A DNA stretch of 64,000 nt from Amaranthus tricolor (lineage: Eukaryota; Streptophyta; Magnoliopsida; Caryophyllales; Amaranthaceae), in NCBI RefSeq assembly GCF_026212465.1, contig NC_080059.1, positions 11,638,329 through 11,702,328 of the forward strand, in the 5' to 3' direction. The position numbers and the translations under genes were made by a program. The notes beneath the pieces were generated by a model. That model saw only the letters and a program-made list of their open reading frames with translations, had not been told where the DNA came from and did no database searches. This document shows positions 37,131 through 50,700 of the stretch, piece by piece; position 1 is the first letter of the stretch, and each line of letters starts with the position of its first letter.

Positions 37131-38671
37131 CATTCTGTATTAATTTAGTCAGTGATTTTACTTTAAATATATTAGTAACAAGAGTACAATATGAGGAAAT
37201 GCTTTAGCCCCATCTTTGTATTAATCTATCATCAACACAGTATCTTGCATAATTCAGAGTTTGAAAGAATAAGAATAGCGCATATATCGTACATGTGCCC
37301 CTTTAAGGAGAAGGCAAGAAAAAATGCACGCAGCCAAATTTTAAATACTATTTGGCCGTACATTTTGACTCTTTAGACTTATGTTTTGGGTTTAGAAATG
37401 TGTATGAATGGAATAAAATAGGGATAAATAAAGGGGAAGGATTTAAAAAGATGAAGAACTTCTTATTTAAATAACAAAATGAGAGAGAAGGAATTTAAAG
37501 GGAAAAAATTAAAAAATTAGATGAATGATTTTTATTAGGATCTTAATATCTCCAAAGATGATAATTACTACTTAAAAGTGTCGTGAAGTGGGGTAATTAG
37601 AGGTGGTTCAAGGGAAGACAAAGATATGTCGATAATGAGCTAGATCTAAAGGTATGCATAGACCTCATGCCCAAACAGAGACGATTGCGAATACCCCTCC
37701 CACCTAGAATTCCATAATAACTACTTATGGCCGAAATTTCATACCCATCATGCCTATACCGACCTTATAGTCACCTCGTATTCACTTAAAGTTCATGTTA
37801 TATTTACTCCATATGATTTTCATATATTAATTTTAATTTTAGTTGTATCTAAAACATGGCATGTTAAAATAATAAAATAAATTTTTTATGGCAACTAATT
37901 CATCCTACCATTTATAAGCTAATACTTAAATGAAAAAATTGTCAAAATAATTCAACATTTTACCCATTCGTTGTATAGTCTCACTTTTGAATTATTATGT
38001 AATAATCTAACACTTTGTCTTTGCTTTCATCATACCCAGTTATCTAAACCACCACAACTCTACCCTTCTCCACCCAGACCAAATATGTTGGAGGCAAAAT
38101 CAACATATAAAACTATTTATAGCGAATGAAAAATTAGATTATTTTCAACTTCCCTATTTAAATTTCACATTTTAGAACAGATTTTATCTATATCTCAACA
38201 TAATTTACCTTTTATAATAAAAATATAGTACATTGTAAATATAGAACTGATATGTATGAGGCAGAACTGATGGATATCAAGGCGCTAAAATTGCATAAAC
38301 ACCACCTAGGGACCAGCCCACTACCCATTGTATATAAATTTTTCATACACACATCCACCCAATTAAAAGTGAGACAAGGCCGATACACAAAGAAATTTGT
38401 TAAAAATAAATCAGCATTCTCATTTCTCAAATCAACAGAAAAAACCTGACAGTAAAATCGCATTTCATAGCATCATGAACCAATGGTGCCATTAACAGTA
38501 AGACAATATTGGAAAATGCAGATCCTTGAATTCTTTTTTTTTTCTTTCTTATTTGTAGAAAAGCAAAGAAATCTTGATTCAAAAAGCTTTAAAAGATTAA
38601 ATTTTAAAAAAAAAATTAACAAGGTATGTGTATGATGCAAAAGTACAGGTCTTGATATAGCAGAGTCAATC
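37131..38671. other. Intergenic and probable 3'UTR of the taxilin-like gene
   Basis: AT-rich sequence without recognisable gene. The last few hundred bases before 38672 probably hold the 3'UTR of the minus-strand taxilin-like gene; the end point cannot be placed. Confidence 0.4.
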
Positions 38672-41600
38672 TTAAAGTTGAGCAGAATCAGGCTCAGGTT
38701 GACTAGAGCTATTAAAACCCTGTTTTCTTTCAGCTTGTAGCGATCGACACAGGGATTCAAGCTTCTCCTTTTGGTTCTTCGTTTTCTCTAACTGTTTCTT
38801 CATACGTTCCCGCTGCTCAAAGGATACATGATTAAGGTGCAAATTCAAGATTTAAGTAGATGAAATGTAGAAAAGATGAATCAAGATAAATAACATTAAG
38901 ACACGATAGGAAACATTGTTGAATATCACTACTAGGAAGATTATCATCTAGATAAACGCATCATCTATTGAGAAGGTAATTGGCAATGCAACTTTCTTAC
39001 ACACAAGAAACAGGCAAAAGAAATGCATGGAATATATATAGAATAGTTCGAATTAGTTCAAAATGTGAGTAAACATGACTTCGGTGAGTCATTCTCAATC
39101 AGAGAAAACCAGTATTTTCTGCCTATTAACATTAACAAGGATGGAATGGAACCACCCGAGTTATTTTACAACTTCCAGGAACAAGAATATTAGAGGTAGT
39201 GGTCATGGCGTAAAATGAACTTTATAGGGGAAATCATCTCAAAGTAATAATTCTAATCACAAACAGAAGTTCCTATAAGAAAACAATCCTTTCTTTGCCA
39301 GTTTAGAATGCAGAAAAGCATACATTCTCCTGATTTGTGTCTCTGAAAGTCTTGAAATTAGAAAGTTTGGGCTTAAGTAAAGAAAAGCAAACTGTTCTAA
39401 TCAATTCAAACAGTTTTTGGATTAGAAAGCATTTAGGAAATGAATTATGGATCCTACAGATATAGAAGACAAAGGTCCTCACAAACAGATATCCTAGAGA
39501 CAAAATTCAGATCAATATCAATACAACCCCACGCCCCACCTCACAATAAATAAATAGATAAATAAATTATTAATAAAACAATAAATAAATAAGATGAACA
39601 ATCAGAAGTTCAACTGGATGTGTCAAAGAAAACAGATCCAAGGAAGAAGACAATAGAGACAAAGGGTTACCTCTTCAATGAGTTCTACAAGAGTATAATC
39701 TGATTTCTCACATTTGCTTTTCAAAAAAGTATTTTCTTTCTTGAGTTCCTTGGTCAATTTGGACATCTGAGGTGCAACAGAAAAGAAAACAGAGAACCTA
39801 TCAGGACACCTCATGTTCCTTAGGAAAAAAAAATTATAGTTCTTATACATTCCCTGATTTTCCTATGAAAAACAATAATTACCTGTTTGGTAGGTGGTAT
39901 TAAACAATGGTAATGGGAATGAAAATCTCTTGGTTACCTTAATGGTCATGCTTGTCCAACTATAATCATCTCACTTTCTTCATATAATTCATTCCAATGC
40001 ACTACCACTGGGAGAGATGGTATCAAGTGGTAATGAAAATTTGAAAATAAAAAAACTTTTTTGTGATCAAAGTTTCATCATGGTAATGACATGAAACTTT
40101 TGATGAAATTTTACACTATAAATCATTCCCATTACCACCATTTAGTACCATTAACCAAATGGGCCGTAAATGTAAGGTTGCATACACCCGATCCCCCAAG
40201 ACCCCGCCAGATGAGCACTAATTAATGACATTGTGGTAAAGGAATGAAATGTAAAATACAATGAAGTAGAATTGTAAAATACCTTTTCAATCTCTTGCTT
40301 AAATGTTTCAAAAACTTCATTGCTCTTCAGAAGTGCATCCTGCAAAGGAAGGATACTTTATTATATTGAAGTAGTTCCTGAATCTTGTTGGACCTATTAC
40401 ACAGACACTGCCACATCCTAAATGCTATTCAGTTCTGACCTACATAGACTTTAATGCAAAAACATGCTTTCTAAAACAATTGCATAGAATGATACTCACT
40501 TGAAACTGCTGAAACTTTTCTCCATCGGCTGTCAATTGTTGACGTAAACTTTTTTCAGTTTCTAAATGCTGTGATATTTTATCTGCATACACCTTAATTT
40601 GTGCTTGTTCATGAGCCAACCTTTCCTCATTTTGCTGAACTTTCAGCTCAGCAATCTTAAGCTCTAGCGTTTTCTGCTTAAGCTGCACCACAATATCAAC
40701 AAATGCCTCATGGTCGAAGAAGCTTCAATACTCGATAGATTAAACATCTACAAGCTTGTATAAAAGCCAGTAACCTTAAATAGAAAAGCCTATAAAATAC
40801 CTCCTGAGCATATTTTTGTTGAGATAGAGTGTACTCATCAGCAAGCTGCTTCAACTTGTCTCTCAACCTAATCTCAAGGCCCAATTCCACATGATACAAA
40901 GGACAATAATTTAAAAACCACAAAAGAGAACAGACAATTGAGAATTCAACAAATTTATACTTGACTGTTAACATGTTTATGCTACCAGCAAAAATTAGGT
41001 TCGAAAACATGTTTATGCTTCCTTTGGCAAGAGCAACACCCTATCCCACCACCTAAAAGAAAAAATGAACAATGCATAACGGTAAACAGTAAGCATATTA
41101 AATAATGAAAAAAGACGAGTGCACAAGAGCCATATTCCTAGCACTAGACCACTAGTACATGAAGTTTGAACATGAATACATGATGCTCAGAGCCAAATTT
41201 GAGTAGCGCACTCAATCAATTAATAACATAAGTCTGATTCTGAATGCCAAACACTGAAACTTCTTAGCTTATCCAAAATTATAGTGTGAACAAGAGGATA
41301 CTAATAACTTGTTTCTTTGATCTATGCGCAAATAGGTAAACATGACTAATTCCTGCATCTACCAACAGAAATGATGTTGGAGCTCACATGAACAGTCCAC
41401 GCATCGTAAGGATGAAAGTAAAAATCCAAATTTCCTCTCCTCCTTTTCGATTCTAGTTTCGTTTAAGGGGTTGAAAATTCAGGGTGTGTCGGAAATTCAA
41501 GGATGTTACAACAAAGCCCATAATGTTGAACTAAAATGACAAATCATAATAAATGGACACTAGGTACGAAACATAATTGATAAATGGATACCATTTTATA

Positions 41601-44600
41601 TTTAATACAGGAAATCATTTGTCAACAGAAAGGGGCTGAAAACTGTCATAGATTAACTAATATTTCGATTTTCTGGACTGTATTTATCATAATTTGATGT
41701 AGTTAGTTCGTTGGATCTTTTGGTAATAATATTCATTCATTTACCCTAAAAAAAAAATTCAAGGGACCTATACTATACACCATTAGATTCATTCAGGTTT
41801 GAAGCCTTCATGCAGTGCAACCTCTCAGTTTCCCAAGATGGAAAAACGGCTTGCCAAAGTGATGATTCTATAACTTACATTTCATTCTCCTTTAGCTGAG
41901 AAAGGCATTCTACTTTCTGTTCTTCTAGCCTAATGCTCACATCCTACAAAAACTAAATTAATATCAGATATAATCAAACAAAAGAATGAGAAATGGCATA
42001 AGCTGCCTAGCATAGGAGGCATTCAACAAGCAAACTCCTCCATAAGAAAGTAATCTATGGAATGAATCTCAATTATGCCATTATAACAAATCCTTGATTT
42101 TTATATATTAAAAGCAATTATAAAAATGCATCCAATAACCCATCAACTAAAAGAAATAAAGATTGAAATCCGGCAGTCCTTGTACAGGACACAAACTCAG
42201 GTGTAAAATTTAATATGGTAAATATGCTTATGACATGAGACTCTCATTTAAGAATTTGTGTATGATGTTTTATCAGGGTATTGGATCAAGATATTCCATA
42301 AAAATCTTCAGAAAACCTTTCGGCAAAGGTCTATGTATGCCACATAAGGAAAATCAAGGAGTTGATAAATATATCTACTGCCACTATCCTTAAGAGATTG
42401 CAACATGACATTGCACGCAAAATAATGATGAGGATAATCAAATTGTTTGGATAAAATTGAAAGTAAAAGAAAATGACAGAATAAGTGTGGATAAGAACTA
42501 AAGAAAGTGGTGAGACTATTATCCAAAATAAAAATGTAGCTAAGTTAAAGGAATAGACTAAAATGGAAAGTATTGTAATCGCTTTCGGACAAAGGGAGTA
42601 ATTATTACCATAACTCTTAGACGAAGGAGACAAAATGAAAATGCACGATCAAAATAAAGCTTTGAGACCTCTTAAAGATAGTAGGGAAAATCATAGCCCA
42701 GTCATTTTTGAAAACAAATCAAAACCCAAGCCCAGAAGTACACCAACAGATAACACCATAAAGCAGCAAGCAACAGCGATAGCTAGTAAGCCGCTAGTCT
42801 ATTGGTAAAATCATACAATCTAGATCATCATGTTCTTTCTCAATAACAGAACTAGGGATAGCCAAAAGACCATGTAACGTACAAATAAAAACCCCTCCTT
42901 TTTTTCTCCACAAAAGGAAGATAGTAGACAAGAATATGCTCTCAAAGAATGAAGACACACAAACCTATCTGAAGCTTATGATTGCAAATGAGGTCGTATG
43001 AAAAGGAAACCAGACCATAGCACAAAGAGTTTCCCAGTAGGACACATGACTCCCTAATCCCCAAGTACAATAGCACTACACTCATAAATGTGACTTTAGG
43101 AAAGCTGAAATATCAATCAAATGCCTCAGAAACCTGAATAGCCTTTTCCATTTCCGCCCATATCATAGATCTTATTCAATCTTATAACACTCTTTAACAG
43201 TACTCCCTCCACCCCTAAATATATACTATAAATTATATTTGATAAGATATCAAAAATAAGGAACTAAGTCTTTTTTTCATGTGCAAGGAACTGAGTCTTT
43301 ATAATATCATTAACCATAAATATTCCAATTTCAAATTTCAAACGCATCACAAGAAAGTCTCACAATTCTTAGTAACAATGACATACAGGGTAATACTAGA
43401 AATTAGATAAAACATAAAAGGTCCCAACCCTTGTGATAAGCCAAAATGAAAGCGGCTGGGACACAACTCTAAAAGACAGCATTTACAAGAAGAAGCAGAG
43501 ATCTCAACAGGTAAAATACCATTTAGTACTCCTTTCTATCATTGTCAAGCTACCCTTTCTATATAAATAGATTATTAATTTACGAACCTTTATTGCATCT
43601 TCAAACTTAGTGGATAAATCTGATCTCAAATTATGCCCCTCCTCTGATACTCTTTTAAATTCATCCTGCACACGATACACAAATCATTAGTTGGCTTACC
43701 ATGACATTACATAATAAAATGTCTCATCAAACACCAATATTTAGAAAATGAACAAAGAAGACGAGCTTTGCAACAATTACTGAGAAAGGGGGAAACGAAC
43801 AAAATAAAATAAAATGGCAAACATCATAGCAAAAGAGAAAAAAAACATCAAAGTTAAGAAAAGCTAATCAACAAAAACAAGATTGGATAATTAGATGCTG
43901 GGGATAATCAACAAAAACAATATGTTGGGGATACCAAATGATGTAAGTGTGATTAGGAAGAACACACTTAGATGTAAAAGTTTCTAGTTTGTTTGTATAA
44001 AGAAGAATAGAGAAGAATAATTAGATAAAAAAAAAAGAATAGTAGAAGAAAATTGATACGAGCCAAATCACAAGACAAATTCAATGATTTGGGATTTAGG
44101 CTAGAGACAAGAACACACTCAATCTCCCCTAGAATTAACACTCAAGACAAACTCAAAGTAATAATCGGAATTACTATTTCTTTGGACAAATACAAGAAGA
44201 AAAGCAATGTATAAACTCAAGGTTTGAAGTGATTAATCAACAACTTGATTTTTTACATTTCATAAGGCCCCTTTATATAGAGCTAAGTACAAGCTTCTAG
44301 AATGCTTACACATACAATGAACACTTAGATTTAATGAGCAATAAAAGGTAGACAATGAAGCACCAAAAGTCCCTTATTAAATGTACTAACTATGTTGATT
44401 TTAAAAAAAATCAACTATTTATAGAATCTTCTTTTCTACCTTCTTTTATTTTAAACTTCAAAAAAAAAGACTTAATATGTTGGACAACCAAGAGTAACTT
44501 TTGGGCCAGCAACATACCCCTAACAAAATTCCAAGTTAAACATGTGACAAATTCCGATTTATGAAAAAAAGATTTGAACCCGAGTGTCTCAAGAACCAAA

Positions 44601-47600
44601 GCCAAGGGTTCATGAACACTAATACTCGATCTTGCATCAAATGTGGAAATAAGCTCATTTAGCAAGCAAAGTGAAAATCTAAAAACTATCAAGTAGCACA
44701 AGTCTCTTGTGAGTTCTTTTCAAAAAAAAAAATTATCTTAAGAATCCGTATACATCACGCAATTTTTGAATAAGTTTCACAAGAAATTTACAACATATGC
44801 AATTTAGATTTACATAAAATTACCTTTTCATATAGAGGAAAAGTAAAAATGAAATGTACCACTTTCTGGGTACTTTTGAAATGCAAAGAACTTGTTTCAG
44901 CCATAATTAGTTTCCAAAGACTTAATAAAGATTACACTATCATAGTGATAATGAAATGCGCACAATGGCAGAAAAAGAATGAAAAACACAGTTCTAGAGC
45001 TTTGCATTCTCAGCGAGAGTCATAGTGCCACGCAAACAATTGAAAGTTTCCAAGTTATCAACTTATGTCAATAATTCAAATATATTCTTGAAAGATAAGG
45101 GAAAAAACATTATAGGCAAGATTACATTTTTGTAACGATAATTTTAATAGTATAAATGCCCAAAACGGCTTTAACAGTAAATGCAGCCATTCATGGGCTA
45201 ACATGATGATCTGAGTCACATTTCACAATGTAAACACATGTTACTGAATGGCTACCTAAGGAATAGCGAGTTTGTACCCTAAAGGCTTAACAAGCCTTCA
45301 CTTAATGAAACCACCATGATTTGATTCCATAGCATGGATTTTCAAGCAACCTGAAGTGTGATTCTTAAATGATGATTCTTCTCAATATCCCACGATAAAG
45401 ATGGAATGCGCATAGCAATAATTGTGACTTCCTCTATGGCTAAATGAAAACTAATACAGTAAGTTAATCATCTTTATCATATAATTAGCACACATCATAA
45501 ATCATACCTTAACCACAATACCAAAATTTCCAGCAAGATAGTATCATACCATTAACATCTTATTCTGACGCTGTAACTCCCTACACAACGACTCAAGCTT
45601 GTCGCGAACAACAATAGCTGCATCGAAAAATAGATTAGAAGTATTTTTTATTTATAGAAACTAGCAACATGTGCAACTCATATCAAGTGAGTTCAAATGC
45701 TAAAAAGAAATAGGGGCCTTAGACATTGAAAATACACAATTACAAAAGAAATTGTTCAACTATAGCTACTTTGATCATAATAATAAAGCACATATTAATT
45801 AATATGGCACATATAATTCACTTTCAATAAAAAGTAAGAGTTCAAGAACCAATTTTATTTTAGGACTGAAACCTAAACATAAATTTCCCCCTCACTATTT
45901 AATTTTCCCAAATTTCATCAGCCATTTATCTTAAGGGAAAAAAAAATCATTTCTCTCTCCTTCGTCTCGCATTGAAAAATTGTCTCACTACATACAATCA
46001 ACAAGTCCTTCATCCAAAACTTTTTTGGAACTTGTACTAATACATAGGTAAACAAATAGTTATTTTCTAGCACATTATCTTGTAATTCATTACGAAATCA
46101 AATATTCTAATTTCCAAACAACTTTACTAGGTAGTAGTTACTAGCATGTTCATAGTACCATGGTAACGCAAGTAGATTTCTTATAACAAGAGAATATTTC
46201 ACAACATTGATATTTTTGATTTGATATGCAAGTGAAATTAAGACAACCCTTCTTTTATATAGAACTTTGCCCACTTGAATCACCCTCCTCATCCCCAACT
46301 TCTTGTTCAAGAACTCTGGATGCGTCACCTACAAATCTTTTTTTATGATTCCTCTATCTATGCCCATATGTCGTGGGTTTTGCTCTACAAAGCCTGATTC
46401 TCTTTTTATCTAATAAACATACTCGAGTTGTCGAGCAAGCCCTGAAGATCAGCTAGTGACCAAAACCCACGGTGAACACCATAGTCAACAGCTATCTGAA
46501 AATGATAAGAGCAGTGACAATATCTCGTTTAGCCTTTCAAGCACCTTTCATGTGTGTTTCAAAACTTCTCATTCCTGACATGCCAACATGGTACCTATCC
46601 TCAAAGCATTTTCTACACTTCCTAATCCTACCTGTAGGTGACTAGAGTGTAGATTTTAAGTTTAGATTGCTATTCCAAGCACACCATGCATATTGGTTAT
46701 AGCAATGGATAATCATTTATGGCAGATATTGCAGCGTGATCTCATAATACAAGGTAATGAAAGGGGTTTTCATGATACAAGTTGAAAACCACTATATAAG
46801 GGTCTTTAAATACAAAGAGACTTCAAATTAGTTCCACATTTCTTTTCCATAATTACCTGCATCCCTCTCAGCAAGAACTTGTTTATACTTGAACGTAAAC
46901 TCCAGAAATTCCTGTTCAGTTTTCAAGGTGCGCTTTGAAGTTTTACGCTTCCCTTCAAGTGTCTCCTGTACCATCGATAATATTGAGAATAATAAATGTA
47001 AAACATACTATAATCTAGTACAGAGGAAAGTATTTGAGTAAGACAAGCAGTAGCCAATTAGATCTTAGTTGTTTTACAGTGTCCAACAAGATTGTCTTTT
47101 TCCATGTTTATAGTTTAAATTTTCAATTTACAGTAATCACAATGAGCCATGACATGAAACCAATAAGTGCAATTTCTTTTGGCGTCATTAACAAATAAAA
47201 GTGCATACAAAGTGAATTTGGAATCTAAAAATTCTGTTACCAGTCCATTCTAGCAAACCATTATTGCTTTTTAACTGCTGATTACTGGTCATGTGAGATA
47301 AAATGAATTCATAAGTGCAGCTGTCAGCTATATAAAGTAATTCAAAATATGTCCCCCGCCATTGAACATAAAATGATGGATTATGCAAATAATGCATGTT
47401 GAAAAATCACAAGATTCAAAATTCCAGTTCAGTTAATCAGATAACCCTACTTCTTAATTTGTTACATCCAACCGCCATATCATTTGCTCATTCATATTGG
47501 TGTTAGTGTTAAACAATACAAACGCATTGGGTTATCTTGTGCTTGTGATGCTAATCATAACATAAGACTTTGTTGGGAATCATATTTGGTGTACTAAAGT

Positions 47601-50091
47601 CCTAATTATGATATAACTTTTAAAACATCAACAAATATATCAAACGAGCTTAATAATGAAAATAAAATGGAGTGGGGAATACCCATACCGAGCCACAATA
47701 CAAATAGCAAAAAGCACCAATTATAAAAATTTTAATGAAGGATCCGTTGATCTAAATAAGAGCCTCCAGGTAACTATTCCAGCATTTTTATTATACATTC
47801 AAAGGAGAAATCATTGATAAGAAGAATTAGTTATGAAAAAAGCACCTCAGGCACACATCCAAGGTAGGAACTAGATAAACCTTTTTCTTAGTCTCTAGGC
47901 TCAATGAAATTTAGAAGGCACGTACTTTTGGGGGCTTTTGTGCTTTTGGTTTATTTTAGGAGGAAACATTTTAAAACAATATATCATACAACAATCAGAC
48001 AAAAGAAGAGTAGTGTCTTTTTCAAAGAGAGAAGATAAAAAGGATTTCATATAATTTTTTAAGAGAGAAAAAGGGAAGATCTTCTCTTAGTGTTAAAATT
48101 TAGCGGACTTCTCTCTTATTGCGTCCACTAAGTATCTACTTTTTTCTATTTGTCACTTTTCCTCTTATTCTATTTTTTGTCTTCTCTTCATTTTTTTCTT
48201 CTCTAGGTTCTTCATGTTTTTTCATCTCTTCCTTGGGCTTCTTCGATACTTCTTTCTTCTAGTTTTTTCTTGTGTTAATTTTTATTTTCTTCGATTTTCT
48301 ATTTACTAGTTTTTTCGGTTAATTTTCCTTTTTTTCTTCTTTCAATTTACAAATCCGATATATGCCCTTCTATTTTTTGGGGGTTCATCCTCTTTGTTAT
48401 CTTCCCTTCTTTTATATAACAAAAAAACAATGCTTTAGAGTGTGGGATTAGGTATTTCTTGTGCCATTTTGCACTATATTGGTAGCTTAGCACAATAATA
48501 CTAAATATTTCAAATCTTTTATGCGATTATAATATGAATATCATAATGTTTATCACATATGCTTTAAAAATGTTTTATAAGCTTTTGAGCAAAAGAGAGT
48601 GCCTCACCAATAAAAAGTTCACGCTTTCAACATGTGCCTTACGGTTAGTCTCAATGATCCTTGGGCTTCTTGGTGCACCTGGCGCCTTTTAAGGCTAAGT
48701 GAGGAGAACACTAAACATTGTAGCCAAAACTTTAAAAAGAACATTATCTTAATGAAAAAGGAATTTCCAGTCAAAAAAGAGAGCATATGAAAAGGATTTG
48801 CTTAAATGACCATAGTATAGATAAAAAAAGTCAAGAGCTTGCACTATAAGAATACAAACCAAATTTTACGAACACATTACAATGGCTAAAGCTTCATGTC
48901 TAACCAAGTTCTAGGAAAAGAATAGGAAGAAAAAATGTCACACAAAAATGTTAAGATTGAAGATAATAAGAGATATACCTTACGATTTTTTATATTTTCA
49001 GACTGTGCTTCATTCGTATTGATTGAATCTGATCCCCCTACATAGACCGCAGAATAAATACACGTTTAGGAATTCACACTTAACGTTTTCCATTGATGAG
49101 GATGTGCACAAAAACAAATAGGAGAAAATTCACTAAAAGGTAGAAGAAATGACACATACATATTCAGCTAATAATTCAAAATACTTCGACTTGACAACTT
49201 CTAAAAGGCTAAAACAAAGAGAATGAGCACAAAGATGATAAAATCCTCTCTCTCTATATATATCTTTGAACGTCAGCACCTTCCCCTCCCAAATAAATGT
49301 AATGCAGAATTGCACCAGATCAACTTATCTGTTTATGTTCCTAAGAAATTCATAAACTATCAACTAAAATTATGTCCAACTAATTAAATACATTCACGGA
49401 GAAAAATATCACATTGTTCATCTGTTGAATATGTAGAATAAAAGGATATCAGATTCGACAACTCACAAATACAACTGAACGCTCAAGTGAAGGGCAAGAA
49501 AATATCTTCACCATCAATTAGTTTTCCATACATACAATATAAAAGCATTATCTTTTGATTTGGTTTCATTACGCATATTAGAGTGTCTCCAAACTACATG
49601 CAACAATATCATCAACGGTTTTCCATACATATAAACTTTCCATAAGAATCCATTATACCAAAGCAAACAAGTGAAATTAAAGGATTCCATGTACTTCTAT
49701 TCATACACTTACGGGAGCTTTGGGGTGCTGTGTTATTTTGACCCTTGTCTTTTTCATTAGTAATGGTTGTTTTAGAATCAGGTCCTCCTGCAGCAGAAGT
49801 TGATGACTCAGATTTGGTTGCCGATGTATCCTCTCGCAGCTCCATGTGGCCATTATCAATGACATCATCCTTGTCAGACAATGGAACTGGAAATGTGCGC
49901 ACTTTAGGAACCTTCTCAGCTTTACCTTCATAGCTTGAATCATTTGAACTATCTGGTGTTAATGCTTTATTCTTCTTGATATCAATTTCAATTGATGGTG
50001 TGACGGGAGCAACAGATTCTGGAGGGCTCTCAACAAAACCATCAGGCAAAGCATCCACATCTGGAAGCTGATTGGCAACTGGATTATCCAT
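38672..50091 (-). CDS. Plant alpha-taxilin-like coiled-coil protein
   Basis: Eleven minus-strand coding exons join in frame: 50091-49713, 49037-48979, 46965-46857, 45617-45550, 43665-43588, 41943-41879, 40867-40801, 40682-40500, 40339-40283, 39766-39671 and 38812-38672. They give 433 residues. The N-terminus (to about 145) is acidic and Ser/Thr-rich (MDNPVANQLPDVDALPDGF). From about 155 to 420 the protein is one long heptad-type coiled coil. Its family motifs are EFLEFTFKYKQVLAERDA, RDKLESLCRELQRQNKML, RDKLKQLADEYTLSQQ, QQLTADGEKFQQFQ, LKSNEVFETFKQEIEK and KLESLCRSLQAER. This is the taxilin domain in order. Animal taxilins bind syntaxins and act in vesicle traffic; the plant role is inferred by family only. 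All introns have GT donors and AG acceptors and are 118 bp to 2.0 kb, several enlarged by insertions. A leader intron is likely. Confidence 0.92.
39880..40168. mobile_element. PIF/Harbinger-like MITE in a taxilin intron
   Basis: The left end 'ttacctgtttggtaggtgg' and the right end, on the other strand, 'ttacggcccatttggttaatgg' are diverged inverted repeats. Both continue into 'ggtaatgggaatga'. A TTA/TAA pair at the borders fits the target preference of the superfamily but is not a perfect direct repeat. It lies in the intron between coding exons 9 and 10. Confidence 0.55.
43940..44524 (-). mobile_element. Solo-LTR-like insertion in a taxilin intron
   Basis: On the minus strand the block starts TGTTAGGGGTATGTTGCTGG, contains a TATA-type promoter motif (CTATATAAAGGGG at about 44270-44282) and ends near '...cttacatca'. 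That is followed by TTTGGTATC, which resembles a primer-binding site. No coding region follows. The size and layout fit a lone LTR, possibly copia-type, with a little internal sequence, inside the intron between coding exons 4 and 5. No target duplication was confirmed. Confidence 0.4.
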
Positions 50092-50700
50092 TTAGCCTGT
50101 AACACCACTTTTGCTCATCAACATATTTCCCCATCAAATATTTATATATTCATAGAACAAATAGAGCGTACACTAGGAACACAGCCCAATCTTCTCATAC
50201 AGCGATGAACAATGAAGAATTATCCATACAAAAGCATGTTCAGAAAACCTAAATAATTGAAGATTTAGCAACTTTTTAGATTAACACAATAACTATTTCC
50301 ATGGTACAAAAGAAACCAATTAATGAAATTTGCACTTGACAAAAAGGAATTAAAATTGCTAAGAACCAAAGGCAATTTAAAGAAATAAAATTAGAAAAAG
50401 GGAAAATAAATCATAGTAAAAATAAAATGGAAAACAGGAATCGTAAAAGAAATAAAAAAAATCCTAACATAATTAGCAGTGACCGATTAAGAGAAGAATG
50501 TCCAACAATCACAAAATTTATAATTCATCTTTGATGGTAAACAAAAATTTAAAGGGAACCAAGAAAACGTGACCTTGCAAAATTCTGAGGAGGGAGTATA
50601 ATGGTGGTTTTGTGGTGGCTGGCTGGCAGTGGGCAAGGCGAGTGAAGGCTCTGAGGTGAGTAAGAAGAATCGTAGAGGCATGAGATTTGGGAAATAGGGG
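50092..50700 (-). other. 5'UTR, leader intron and promoter side of the taxilin-like gene
   Basis: The ATG at 50089-50091 is preceded by GCTAA and a GTTACAG acceptor, implying a leader intron from 50097 to a donor (AAG then GTCACG) at 50573. The first non-coding exon would lie at about 50574-50700. Splice sites are by eye only. Confidence 0.5.

Noticed and set aside
42780..42830. tRNA-like 'gccgctagtctattggtaaaatc' phrase
   Set aside because: No cloverleaf with paired acceptor stem or T-arm could be built.
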